From positions 558,001 through 622,000 of the forward strand of contig NZ_JAUZQD010000003.1 in the NCBI RefSeq assembly GCF_030709675.1: a stretch of DNA of 64,000 nucleotides. The letters run 5' to 3'. The stretch is from Symbioplanes lichenis (GTDB lineage Bacteria > Actinomycetota > Actinomycetes > Mycobacteriales > Micromonosporaceae). The notes under the pieces were generated by a model. It ran no database searches and had not been told where the DNA came from. It saw nothing but the letters and a program-made list of their open reading frames with translations. This document shows, piece after piece, positions 48,400 through 56,037 of this stretch. Position numbers and translations under genes: made by a program. The first letter of the stretch is position 1, and every line of letters starts with the position of its first letter.

Positions 48400-49104
48400 A
48401 TGGTCGATTCACTGTCCGGGCGGCGGGCTCTGGTCACGGGTGCCTCGGGCGGGATCGGCGCTGCCGTCGCCGAGGCCCTCGCGCGCGCCGGCGCCGATCT
48501 GGTCCTCTCCTACTCGGCCCACCGCGAGGACGCCCTCCGCGCCGCGGCCACCGCCGGCCGGATGGGCCGGATCGCCACCGTGCTGCAGGCCGATCTCAGC
48601 GGTCCCGAGGCCGGCCGCGACCTGCTGCAGCGCGCCGCCGAGAGCGGGCCCGTCGACCTGCTGGTCGCGAACGCCGGGGTCGGCATCGCCCAGGACTGGG
48701 ACGAGGTCGACGACGACCTCTGGGCCCACACCCTCGCCGTGAACACCACCGCCCCCTGGCAGATGGCGCAGGCCGCCCTGCCGGGCATGATCGAGCGGGG
48801 GTACGGCCGCATCCTCTTCGTCTCCTCGGTCGCCGCCCTGACCGGCGGGGTGGTCGGCCCGCACTACGCCGCGAGCAAGGCGGCCCTGCACGGGCTGTTG
48901 CACCACCTCGCGCCCCGGGTCGCCCCGCACGGCGTGACCGTCAACGCGCTCGCCCCGGCGCTGGTGGCCGGCACGCGCATGCTGCCCGCCGCGGAGAAGA
49001 AGGGCGACCCCGCGGACATCGCGGCGATGGCCGTGGCGATGCTGACCAACCCGTACCTCACGAACAAGGTCGTCACGCTCGACGGCGGGCTCCATCCGGT
49101 CTGA
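48400..49104 (+). CDS. Short-chain dehydrogenase/reductase
   Basis: A 234-residue NAD(P)-dependent SDR. The cofactor motif is TGASGGIGAAVAEAL (TGxxxGIG), the structural NAG-like motif is NAGVG, and the catalytic set is Ser in FVSSVAALTG with YAASK (Tyr-x-x-x-Lys). The Asp after the second strand position is not obvious (SYSAHRED), so NADPH use with an Arg contact is plausible. The C-terminus ends VVTLDGGLHPV, as in FabG-like reductases. Substrate unknown. A gene for a GNAT acetyltransferase follows 17 bases later under its own -10 box. Confidence 0.9.
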   Translation: MVDSLSGRRALVTGASGGIGAAVAEALARAGADLVLSYSAHREDALRAAATAGRMGRIATVLQADLSGPEAGRDLLQRAAESGPVDLLVANAGVGIAQDWDEVDDDLWAHTLAVNTTAPWQMAQAALPGMIERGYGRILFVSSVAALTGGVVGPHYAASKAALHGLLHHLAPRVAPHGVTVNALAPALVAGTRMLPAAEKKGDPADIAAMAVAMLTNPYLTNKVVTLDGGLHPV

Positions 49105-49108
49105 CCGG

Positions 49109-49121
49109 TAGGCTGCGGCGG
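49109..49121 (+). promoter_or_regulatory. -10 box of the GNAT gene
   Basis: TAGGCT (49109-49114) and seven bases to GTG 49122; no Shine-Dalgarno. Confidence 0.45.
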
Positions 49122-49598
49122 GTGCCCGACATCCAGCTGCGCCCCGTCGCCGACGCCGACCTCGACGCGATCTTCGATTTCGCTCGCGACCCGGTCGCCG
49201 TCCGCATGGCGGCGTTCACCGCCGACGACCCGGACGACCGGGCCGAGTTCGACGCGCACTGGCGGCGGATCCGGACCGACCCGCGCATCCGCGACCGGGC
49301 GATCGTCGTGGACGGCGAGCTGGCCGGGACGGTGGCGAGCTTTCCGGTCGGCGCCGACACCGAGATCACGTACTGGCTGGGCCGGTCCTTCTGGGGGCGC
49401 GGCATCGCGACCGCGGCCGTGAGCCTCTTCCTGGAGACCTTGCCGGCGCGCCCGGTGCTGGCCCGCGCGGCCAGCGACAACATCGGGTCGCTGCGGGTGC
49501 TGCACAAGGCCGGCTTCCGGAAGATCGGGACCGAGATCGCGTACGCCAACCAGCGCGGCGAGGAGATCGAGGAGACCCTGCTGAGGCTGCCCGCCTGA
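49122..49598 (+). CDS. GNAT acetyltransferase (RimJ/RimL-like)
   Basis: A 158-residue acetyl-CoA-dependent N- or O-acetyltransferase. LRPVADADLDAIFDFARDP at the start and the acyl-CoA loop SFWGRGIATAAVSLFLET, matching Q/RxxGxG/A, are clear. The last third, RAASDNIGSLRVLHKAGFRKIG, is typical of the RimJ/RimL branch that acetylates protein N-termini or antibiotics. Substrate not predictable. GTG 49122 is leaderless by its -10 box. No transcription partner other than the SDR. Confidence 0.86.
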   Translation: MPDIQLRPVADADLDAIFDFARDPVAVRMAAFTADDPDDRAEFDAHWRRIRTDPRIRDRAIVVDGELAGTVASFPVGADTEITYWLGRSFWGRGIATAAVSLFLETLPARPVLARAASDNIGSLRVLHKAGFRKIGTEIAYANQRGEEIEETLLRLPA

Positions 49599-49689
49599 GT
49601 CACGTCCGCGTGGCCGGCCAGCCCGCCATGGCCCGCACGCCGTGGCCGATCGCGCGCTCGTCCGGGTCGAAGGCGCGGCACGACACAAA

Positions 49690-49736
49690 GATGCCGGTGC
49701 CCCCGGCCGCTGCAGCACGGCGGGGGCACCGGCATC
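49690..49736. terminator. Strong hairpin between convergent genes
   Basis: Perfect 16-bp stem (49690-49705 with 49721-49736) and 15-base loop. It sits in the 279-base gap between the GNAT gene and the exported-protein gene, which contains no other feature I can support. Confidence 0.8.
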
Positions 49737-49877
49737 CGGCCCCTCGGAAATGTCTGTGGTGACGCGCTCTCGTCGCGCCGGACCCACCTTAGGGCTACCG
49801 TCCGCGACCTTCCCTTAACAGTTCCTGAAGCTTTGCGCAGGTTTGCCGCAGAGAAGTGTGGAGGAAGATCGAATGTC

Positions 49878-50663
49878 CTAGCGGCTGGGGTAGAAGCCCG
49901 TCGGGAGGGCGGCGGCCTGTCGTTCCGCCTCCCGGCTCCGCATGCGCAGCCTCAGCAGCAGGGCGACGCCGACGAAGACGAGCAGGGCGCCGACGATCAG
50001 GCCCGGCCCGAGCAGGCTGGGCGGGCCGCCCCCGCCGGCGGCCGGGACGGCTTCGATGTCGTCGGCGGACTTCTCGGGCTCCGGGGTGTCGATGGGCGCC
50101 AGGGACGTCTCCGAGGGGGAGGGCTCCGCGGTGGGGGAGGGCGACGGCGACTTGGTGGCGGCTGGCTCCTGGCCCACGACCGGGCTCGTCCCCGACGTTT
50201 CCTGCAGCAGCGTGCCGTCCTGGGTGAAGGCCTGCGGCTGGAAGAGCACCCGGCCGGTGTCCGCGTCCTCGTCGAAGCTGATCCGGTAGGTCGCGGTGAC
50301 CGTGCGGCCGCGGCAGAGCTGGCCCGGGTCGAGCTCGCGGTCGGTGATCCGGGCGACCTTGCCCTCCTCCTGCCGGCGCACGCCGAACTCGCCGTTCTCC
50401 TCGATCCGGGTGACCCTCAGGTCGTCCAGGTCCGGCCCGTCCACCTGCGCCAGCAGGGACCACTGCACCTTGATGCAGCGGTTGCGGTCGGAGGACACGA
50501 CGACGGTCAGGGTCCGGGCCTCGGCGCCGGCGCCGAAGGTGGCGGGCAGCTCCGTGATCTTGACCTCGAACCCGGGCTCGACGGCCGCGGCCGCCCCCGG
50601 GGTCGTGACCAGAGCCGCGGCGGTGGCCAGTGCGGCCCCCGCCGCCGCAGCGCGATACCGCAC
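49878..50663 (-). CDS. Exported protein with C-terminal membrane anchor, unknown
   Basis: A 261-residue type I membrane protein. The signal peptide (about 1-26) ends GAAAAVEP. An extracytoplasmic beta-rich domain (about 30-150, with two Cys in NRCIKVQ and QLCRGRT able to pair) is followed by a Ser/Pro/Glu-rich stalk (about 155-210), one membrane helix (GPGLIVGALLVFVGVALLL, about 220-240) and a short basic tail. It resembles surface stalk proteins but has no LPxTG. GTG 50663 is chosen since GAGGAG lies nine bases upstream. ATG 50672, in frame, directly abuts that site. Confidence 0.75.
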   Translation of the reverse strand: MRYRAAAAGAALATAAALVTTPGAAAAVEPGFEVKITELPATFGAGAEARTLTVVVSSDRNRCIKVQWSLLAQVDGPDLDDLRVTRIEENGEFGVRRQEEGKVARITDRELDPGQLCRGRTVTATYRISFDEDADTGRVLFQPQAFTQDGTLLQETSGTSPVVGQEPAATKSPSPSPTAEPSPSETSLAPIDTPEPEKSADDIEAVPAAGGGGPPSLLGPGLIVGALLVFVGVALLLRLRMRSREAERQAAALPTGFYPSR

Positions 50664-51064
50664 AGCGATCATCTCCTCACGCACAGTTATTGACGTGCCC
50701 CGCACGTGAGGTAGTTCGGCCCGCCCGCGCGAAAGGTTCACGCGCGCGGGCGGATGTCACCCGGGCCCGCCTTATTTTTCGCTTAGCTCCCTGTTACTTG
50801 ACAGTGTCTTCGCAGCTCAGAGGGCTTATGGTCGGCCCCGGCCCGATCATGGGAGGAAAAACGCGCCAAAGAACTTCCCGATCGTTCATCCGAAGCGGCC
50901 CGCGACACGTAGATGGGGGAGGGCAGGGACCGGGGCAACGCACCGTGAGGAAAGGCAGGAAGCACCGGACCGCCCGACAGTACTGAGCGCGGGGCATCCC
51001 CCACGGATGCCGGCACCGGCACCGCCCACGCCGGTCGTCTCACCGCTGCGGAGAACGAGGAGCT
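50664..51064. other. 400-base divergent intergenic region
   Basis: No gene is supported. It holds an 11-bp hairpin (50721-50731 with 50743-50753, loop 11), and a TTGACA (50798-50803) on the plus strand without a well-spaced -10 (TATGGT is 23 bases on). The long 5' region ahead of 51065 could carry a leader RNA; I recognise no riboswitch. Confidence 0.5.
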
Positions 51065-53209
51065 ATGGCCCGGACGAAGACGAAAGAACGCGCCACCGCC
51101 AAGGTGGACGTCGAGATGGGTGCCACCGGCGGACCTACCCCGCCGTCGAAGCTCACCATCGCCTTGCTCGGCGTCAGCATCGTCGCGGCCCTCTGGGCCG
51201 CCATGATGCTGGTTCCGGCCGGGCGTGTCGCCTACGTCTACATCTTCAGCTACCTGGAGTACTACATGGGCGTCCTGTCGCTCGTGTCGCTCTCCATCAC
51301 GATCATGGTCGGGCTGCTGTCGACGGACCGCCTGGTCCTGTCGATCCGCCTGCGCCTGATGTTGCAGTCCACCCACCGCACCACCGGCGTCATGGCCGTC
51401 TCCGCCCTCGGCGTCCACCTGTGGACCAAGTTCGCCGAGGGGCACATCCGGCTGATCGACATGTTCATCCCGGGCCTCTACCCGGGCTTCAACAAGGTCT
51501 GGGTCGCCTTCGGCACCATGTCCGGCCTCATCATGGTCTTCACCATGTGGACCGGCATCATCCGCGCCCGGTTCATCGGCCGCGGCAAGCCGTGGATGTG
51601 GCGCGCCCTGCACAGCGTCTCCTACCTGATGTGGCCGATCGCCATCCTGCACGGCCTCAACGCCGGCCGCCCGGGCGCCGTCTACGTCATCGTCGGCTAC
51701 GTCCTCTGCGTGCTGCTGGTCGTCATCGGCCTGGCCGTGCGGATCGCCGTCAGCCTCAACCGCCGCAAGGACTTCGCCTCGCAGCAGGGCACCGCCGGCG
51801 GCGGCGGCATCACCGGCGGCATGAGCCCGGTCGGCAAGATGGCGGCCGCCGGCAAGGGCCGCGGCCGCGCCCGCGGCGGCATGGACGACGCCCTGGTCTC
51901 CGACCGCGGCAACGCCGTGCAGGCGTGGAAGCCGGCGGCCCCGCCCAAGCCCGCCGCCGCGCCGGCCCCGGCGGCCGAGCTCGCGCCGCCCGCCCCGGCC
52001 GCGCCCGCCCCGGCCGGCCCCGCGGCCGCGCCGGCCCTGCCGGAGCGCGAGGACACCCAGACCCGGATGCGCCGCCCGCGCCGCGACGACGACGAGCGCT
52101 ACGACACCCAGACCCGGATGAGCCGCCGGGAGCTGGAGCAGACCGGCCGCTGGGAGCTCGAGGACGACGACGAGCCGATCCGCCGCCCGCGCCGCCCCCG
52201 GGTCGAGGAGGACCTGCCGCCGGCCCCGCGCCAGCGCCGCGGCGAGGAGTTCGACGAGCCCACCACGGCCATCTCGCGCCGGGCCCTCGACGACGGGCTG
52301 CGCCGCTACGACGACGAGGAGGACGTGCCGCCGCGCCGCCGCCGCCCGGACGACGACGAGCGCTACGACACCCAGACGCGCATGCGCCGCCCGGCCCGCT
52401 ACGCCGACGAGGAGGACGTGCCGCCCCGCCGCCGCGCCGACGACGACGAGCGCTACGACACCCAGACCCGGATGCGCCGTCCGGCCCGCTACGCCGACGA
52501 CGAGGACGCCGCCATGCCGGCGCCCCGGACCCGCCGGGCCCTGCCCTCCGCCGAGGAGGACCTGCCCGCGCCCCGGGGCCGCCGCGCCGCCATGGACGAC
52601 GACATCCGCGAGGACACCCAGACCCGGATGAGCCGGCGGGCCCTCATGGACGACGACGTGCGCGAGGACACGCAGACGCGGATGAGCCGCCGCGCGATCA
52701 TGGACGACGACGACCGCGAGGACACGCAGACGCGGATGCGCCGGTCCCGCTACGCCGACGAGGAGCCGCCGGCCCCGCGCCAGCAGCGCCGCTACGCCGA
52801 CGAGTACGCCGAGGACGAGCGTTACGACACGCAGACCCGCATGCGCCGCCCCGCCCGGTACGCGGACGACGAGCCGCCGGCCCCGCGCCGCCGCTCGTCC
52901 CGCTACGCCGAGGAGGGCGAGGAGGTGCCCCGGGGCCGGCGCGACCGGGGCGCCGACGTGGACCGCGCCGACTCGGGACGCCACAGCCGCAGCGAGTTCG
53001 TGGACCTCGCGGCGGACGTGGATCCGGCGGACGACGACGAGACGCCGACGATCGTCGACATGGCGCAGCGCCGCGCCCGCCGGGCGGAACAGCAGGAACC
53101 CGTACGCTCCGGGACGGGCCGGGGGGCCCGCCGAGGATCCCGGGGCGCGACGGCTGAGGAAGCAGACGACGCCGGATACTGGGCGACGCTGCGAGGGGAA
53201 GCTCAGTGA
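51065..53209 (+). CDS. Ferric-reductase-like heme membrane protein with long DTQTRM repeat tail
   Basis: A 714-residue protein in two parts. Residues about 28-240 have six membrane helices with His in QSTHRTTGVMAVSALGVHLW and RALHSVSYLMWPIAILHGLNAG, pairs suited to bind two b-type hemes, as in ferric reductase/cytochrome b-like domains. Residues about 275-714 form a disordered, highly charged tail with eight DTQTRM motifs and RYADDE blocks. The tail has no cofactor site and should be cytosolic. It is first in a run followed by the NuoF-like, thioredoxin-like, CcdA and kinase genes, so it may receive electrons from the flavoprotein. GAGGAG lies just upstream of ATG. Confidence 0.8.
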   Translation: MARTKTKERATAKVDVEMGATGGPTPPSKLTIALLGVSIVAALWAAMMLVPAGRVAYVYIFSYLEYYMGVLSLVSLSITIMVGLLSTDRLVLSIRLRLMLQSTHRTTGVMAVSALGVHLWTKFAEGHIRLIDMFIPGLYPGFNKVWVAFGTMSGLIMVFTMWTGIIRARFIGRGKPWMWRALHSVSYLMWPIAILHGLNAGRPGAVYVIVGYVLCVLLVVIGLAVRIAVSLNRRKDFASQQGTAGGGGITGGMSPVGKMAAAGKGRGRARGGMDDALVSDRGNAVQAWKPAAPPKPAAAPAPAAELAPPAPAAPAPAGPAAAPALPEREDTQTRMRRPRRDDDERYDTQTRMSRRELEQTGRWELEDDDEPIRRPRRPRVEEDLPPAPRQRRGEEFDEPTTAISRRALDDGLRRYDDEEDVPPRRRRPDDDERYDTQTRMRRPARYADEEDVPPRRRADDDERYDTQTRMRRPARYADDEDAAMPAPRTRRALPSAEEDLPAPRGRRAAMDDDIREDTQTRMSRRALMDDDVREDTQTRMSRRAIMDDDDREDTQTRMRRSRYADEEPPAPRQQRRYADEYAEDERYDTQTRMRRPARYADDEPPAPRRRSSRYAEEGEEVPRGRRDRGADVDRADSGRHSRSEFVDLAADVDPADDDETPTIVDMAQRRARRAEQQEPVRSGTGRGARRGSRGATAEEADDAGYWATLRGEAQ
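52049..52843 (+). repeat. Eight DTQTRM coding repeats
   Basis: Protein-level repeat (D330 to about M593 of the membrane protein): E/Y-DTQTRM followed by R/S-RR or RRPARYAD, spaced irregularly (about 15 to 80 residues). DNA copies are diverged in wobble positions, so the peptide is conserved and the DNA is not recently duplicated. Each has two Thr after an acidic residue, a plausible kinase and FHA-type target. Confidence 0.85.
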
Positions 53210-53237
53210 GGCACGACGCACCAAGTGAGGCACAGGC

Positions 53238-54710
53238 GTGAGCGGCGGCAAGGTTCCTCCGGTCACGTCGATCGGGACACCGCGGATCACCGCGGGCTTC
53301 GACGAGTACGGCCGCCTGGACCTGCTCGCGCACCAGGAGGTGCACGGCGGGTTCGCGGCCCTGTCCAGCGGTGAGCTGGTCGGTCTGGCCGACCGGATCG
53401 AGCTGCGCGGGCGCGGCGGGGCGGGCTTCCCGTTCGCCCGCAAGGTCCGCGCGGTCATCGACTCCTGCCGCCGGCAGGACCTCCCGCCGATCATCGTGTG
53501 CAACGCCACCGAGGGCGAGCCGCCGTCCTGGAAGGACAAGGCCGTGCTCACCCGCGGCCCGCACCTGATCCTCGACGGGGTGGCCCTGGCGGCCGCGGCG
53601 CTCGACGCCGAGGAGATCGTGATCGGCGTCGCCGACGACGGCATCGGCATGGAGTCGCTGGCCGCGGCCCTGGCCGAGCGCCGGATGCCGGTGCCGACCC
53701 GGATCGTCACCGTCCCGCACCGGTTCATCTCCGGCGAGGGCGGCGCCCTGGTCCGCGGGATCAACGGCGAGGCGCACATCCCGCCCGGCCGCAAGGTGCG
53801 CTCCAGCGACAACGGCGTCGGCGGGCTGCCCACCCTGCTCTCCAACGCCGAGACGTACTCGCAGCTGGCCATCGCCGCCCGGCTCGGCCCGTGGGAGTAC
53901 AACTCGGTCGGCATCCCGGAGGAGCCCGGCACGGTCATGCTGACCGTCGGCGGCTCGTCGACCGCGCCCGCCGTGGTGGAGGCGCCCTCGGGCACCCCGC
54001 TCATGGAGGTGCTGGAGATGTGCGGCGCCGACATCGGGCCCGGCCTGCTGGTCGGCGGCTACCACGGCAAGTGGATCACGCCGGAGGCCGCGAAGACCGT
54101 CACGATCTCGCGCAAGGGCTTCGCCAAGGTCGGCGGCACGCTCGGCGCGGGCATGCTCATCCCGATCGGCTCGCAGACCTGCCCGCTGGGCGAGGTCGCC
54201 CAGGTCGTGCAGTACCTGGCGGGCGAGTCGGCCGGACAGTGCGGCCCGTGCCGCCTCGGCCTGCCGGACCTGGCCCGCGCGGTGACTCTCGTCTCGCTGG
54301 GCGGCAACGCGGTCGAGAACGTGCGCCAGGCCGCCGGCGTGGTCAAGGGCCGCGGCGCCTGCAGCCACCCGGACGGCACGTCGCGGTTCGCGCTGTCCGC
54401 CCTGGAGGTCTTCGCCCGCGACGTGGAGCTGCACGCGAACGGCGAGGGCTGCGGCAAGCAGGTCCGCGGCATCCTCCCGCTGCCCTACCACCAGCAGCAG
54501 GGCGCCCGGAAGCTGGCGCTGGACTGGTCGCGCTGCGACGGGCACGGCCTGTGCTCGGCGGTCGCGCCCGAGATCATCCGGCTCGACGCCAACGGCTTCC
54601 CGGCGTTCCCGCAGACGCCGCTGCCGCCGTGGCTGGAGAACGGCGCCCGCAAGGCCGTCAACGTCTGCCCCGCGCTGGCCCTGCGGCTGACGGAGGCGGG
54701 CAAGAAGTGA
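53238..54710 (+). CDS. NuoF-like flavoprotein fused to a C-terminal ferredoxin
   Basis: A 490-residue redox protein. Residues about 50-330 match complex I NuoF: RGRGGAGFPFARK for FMN, NATEGEPPSWKD for NADH and the SLBB region (TVMLTVGG). The iron-sulfur site reads ESAGQCGPCRLGL, in which the first of the three clustered Cys of NuoF (ESCGxCxPC) is Ala; the fourth may be Cys in GACSHPDG. The last 80 residues form a ferredoxin with Cys-x5-Cys (RCDGHGLC) and Cys-Pro (NVCP), the pattern of [3Fe-4S]/[4Fe-4S] P450-type ferredoxins. No complex I genes adjoin. Likely passes NADH electrons to the membrane protein upstream. GTG start 53238. Confidence 0.85.
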   Translation: MSGGKVPPVTSIGTPRITAGFDEYGRLDLLAHQEVHGGFAALSSGELVGLADRIELRGRGGAGFPFARKVRAVIDSCRRQDLPPIIVCNATEGEPPSWKDKAVLTRGPHLILDGVALAAAALDAEEIVIGVADDGIGMESLAAALAERRMPVPTRIVTVPHRFISGEGGALVRGINGEAHIPPGRKVRSSDNGVGGLPTLLSNAETYSQLAIAARLGPWEYNSVGIPEEPGTVMLTVGGSSTAPAVVEAPSGTPLMEVLEMCGADIGPGLLVGGYHGKWITPEAAKTVTISRKGFAKVGGTLGAGMLIPIGSQTCPLGEVAQVVQYLAGESAGQCGPCRLGLPDLARAVTLVSLGGNAVENVRQAAGVVKGRGACSHPDGTSRFALSALEVFARDVELHANGEGCGKQVRGILPLPYHQQQGARKLALDWSRCDGHGLCSAVAPEIIRLDANGFPAFPQTPLPPWLENGARKAVNVCPALALRLTEAGKK

Positions 54711-55198
54711 GACGACGGGTCCTGCTCGCGGCGACGGCGGCGCTGGCTCTCGGCGCCTGCGGCTCGCCCGCTCCGGCGACGTCCGGCGCGGCGAAGCCCC
54801 AGCTGCTGGCCTTCACGGGCAGGACCCTCGACGGTACGCCGTACGACGCCGCGACTCTCGCCGGCAAGCCCACGATCCTGTGGTTCTGGGCGCCGTGGTG
54901 CGCCACGTGCGCGAGCGAGGCCATGTCGATCGCCGACCTGCACGACGAGTACGGCGACCGGCTCAACATCCTCGGCATCGCCGGGCTGGGCGGCAACAAG
55001 GAGATGCACGAGTTCGTCCGCGACCTCGAGGTCGGCCAGGTCACGCATCTCGACGACGAGGCCGGGGACATCTGGCGCCGGTTCGGCATCACCGAGCAGA
55101 GCACGTACGTCATCCTCGACGGCGCCGGCACCAAGGTCGTCGAGAGCTACCTCGACGATCAGCAGCTGACCAAGCAGGTCAAGGCGCTGGTGGCCTGA
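54707..55198 (+). CDS. Thioredoxin-like lipoprotein (TlpA/ResA type)
   Basis: A 163-residue lipoprotein. Its signal ends in the lipobox LGAC (Cys near residue 18). The mature part is a thioredoxin fold with WFWAPWCATCASEAM, active site Trp-Cys-x-x-Cys, and a cis-Pro-like strand (EQSTYVILDGAG). It would act outside the membrane in disulfide reduction or oxidation. GTG 54707 overlaps the NuoF-like stop (GTGA). The next gene is the CcdA transporter that feeds such proteins with electrons from the cytosol, so the two probably form a reductive pathway. Confidence 0.9.
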   Translation: MRRRVLLAATAALALGACGSPAPATSGAAKPQLLAFTGRTLDGTPYDAATLAGKPTILWFWAPWCATCASEAMSIADLHDEYGDRLNILGIAGLGGNKEMHEFVRDLEVGQVTHLDDEAGDIWRRFGITEQSTYVILDGAGTKVVESYLDDQQLTKQVKALVA

Positions 55199-55201
55199 CC
55201 C

Positions 55202-56035
55202 GTGGGGACGCCGGTGCTGCTCGCGCTGACCGCCGGGATGCTCGCGGCCGTCAACCCGTGCGGGTTCGCGGTGCTGCCCGCCTATCTGTCCGTCCTTGTC
55301 GCCGGGGACCGGTCACTGGGCCGGGCGCTGACCTGCACGGCCGCGCTGACCGCCGGGTTCGTGGCGGTCTTCGGGACGTTCGGGCTGCTCCTGATGCCGC
55401 TCGCGGGCACGCTGCAACCCCGGCTGCCGTGGCTGACCGTGGGCTTCGGGCTGCTGCTGGCCGTACTCGGCGGATGGTTGCTCGCGGGGCGGTCGCTGCC
55501 GTCGATCGGGCGGCTCGCGCGGGCGCCCCGGCTGACCGGCACGCTCGCGTCGATGGTGCTCTTCGGGATGGCGTACGCGATCGCCTCGCTGGGTTGTGCG
55601 ATCGGCCCGTTCCTCGCGCTGGTCGTGTCGGGGCTGCGGGCCGGGCCGACCTTGTCGGGCAGTGTGGTGTTTCTCGCGTACGCCGCCGGCATGGGCCTGG
55701 TCATCGGCATGACGGCCGTGGCGGTGGCGCTTCTGCGGCAGTCCGTGGTGACGCGAATGCGGCGAGTGGCGGCTTTCGTCCCCCGCGCGGGCGGCGCCGT
55801 CCTGATGCTGACCGGAGCGTACGTGGCGTGGTACGGAGGGTACGAGCTGCGCCTTGTCAAGGACCTGGGTACTTCCGGGCAGGATCCCGTCGTGAATCTT
55901 GCCTCCGCCGCCCAGCACGCGTTGAGTGATCTGGTCAGGCGGCTGGGTGCCAGCTGGTTCGCGGTATTGTTCGCCGTCCTGGTGCTGACAGCCGTGCTGT
56001 CCGCCCGCCGTCGCCGCACCGCAGTGGGGAGTTGA
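55202..56035 (+). CDS. ccdA: CcdA/DsbD-like electron-transfer membrane protein
   Basis: A 277-residue membrane protein with about seven helices. Conserved Cys in NPCGFAVLPAYL (about residue 20) and SLGCAIGPFLALV (about 137) are the redox pair that shuttles electrons across the membrane from cytosolic thioredoxin to extracytoplasmic thiol proteins. The partner is the thioredoxin-like lipoprotein encoded three bases upstream. Such systems serve cytochrome maturation or repair of oxidised envelope proteins. GTG 55202. The C-terminal part, with an extra helix after residue 245, is longer than in the minimal CcdA. Confidence 0.9.
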   Translation: MGTPVLLALTAGMLAAVNPCGFAVLPAYLSVLVAGDRSLGRALTCTAALTAGFVAVFGTFGLLLMPLAGTLQPRLPWLTVGFGLLLAVLGGWLLAGRSLPSIGRLARAPRLTGTLASMVLFGMAYAIASLGCAIGPFLALVVSGLRAGPTLSGSVVFLAYAAGMGLVIGMTAVAVALLRQSVVTRMRRVAAFVPRAGGAVLMLTGAYVAWYGGYELRLVKDLGTSGQDPVVNLASAAQHALSDLVRRLGASWFAVLFAVLVLTAVLSARRRRTAVGS

Positions 56036-56037
56036 TC

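Noticed and set aside
49600-49686. A 28-codon minus-strand frame (begins VSCRAFDPDER)
   Set aside because: No Shine-Dalgarno or -10 box, no recognisable family, and it lies in a short gap next to a terminator. It could be a gene relic but cannot be supported.
50798-50832. TTGACA ... TATGGT as a promoter for the heme-protein gene
   Set aside because: The spacer is 23 bases, too long for the usual sigma factor.
53206-53236. Direct repeat GTGAGGCAC before the NuoF-like gene
   Set aside because: Only two short copies that include the stop and ribosome-binding sequence; chance in this composition is likely.
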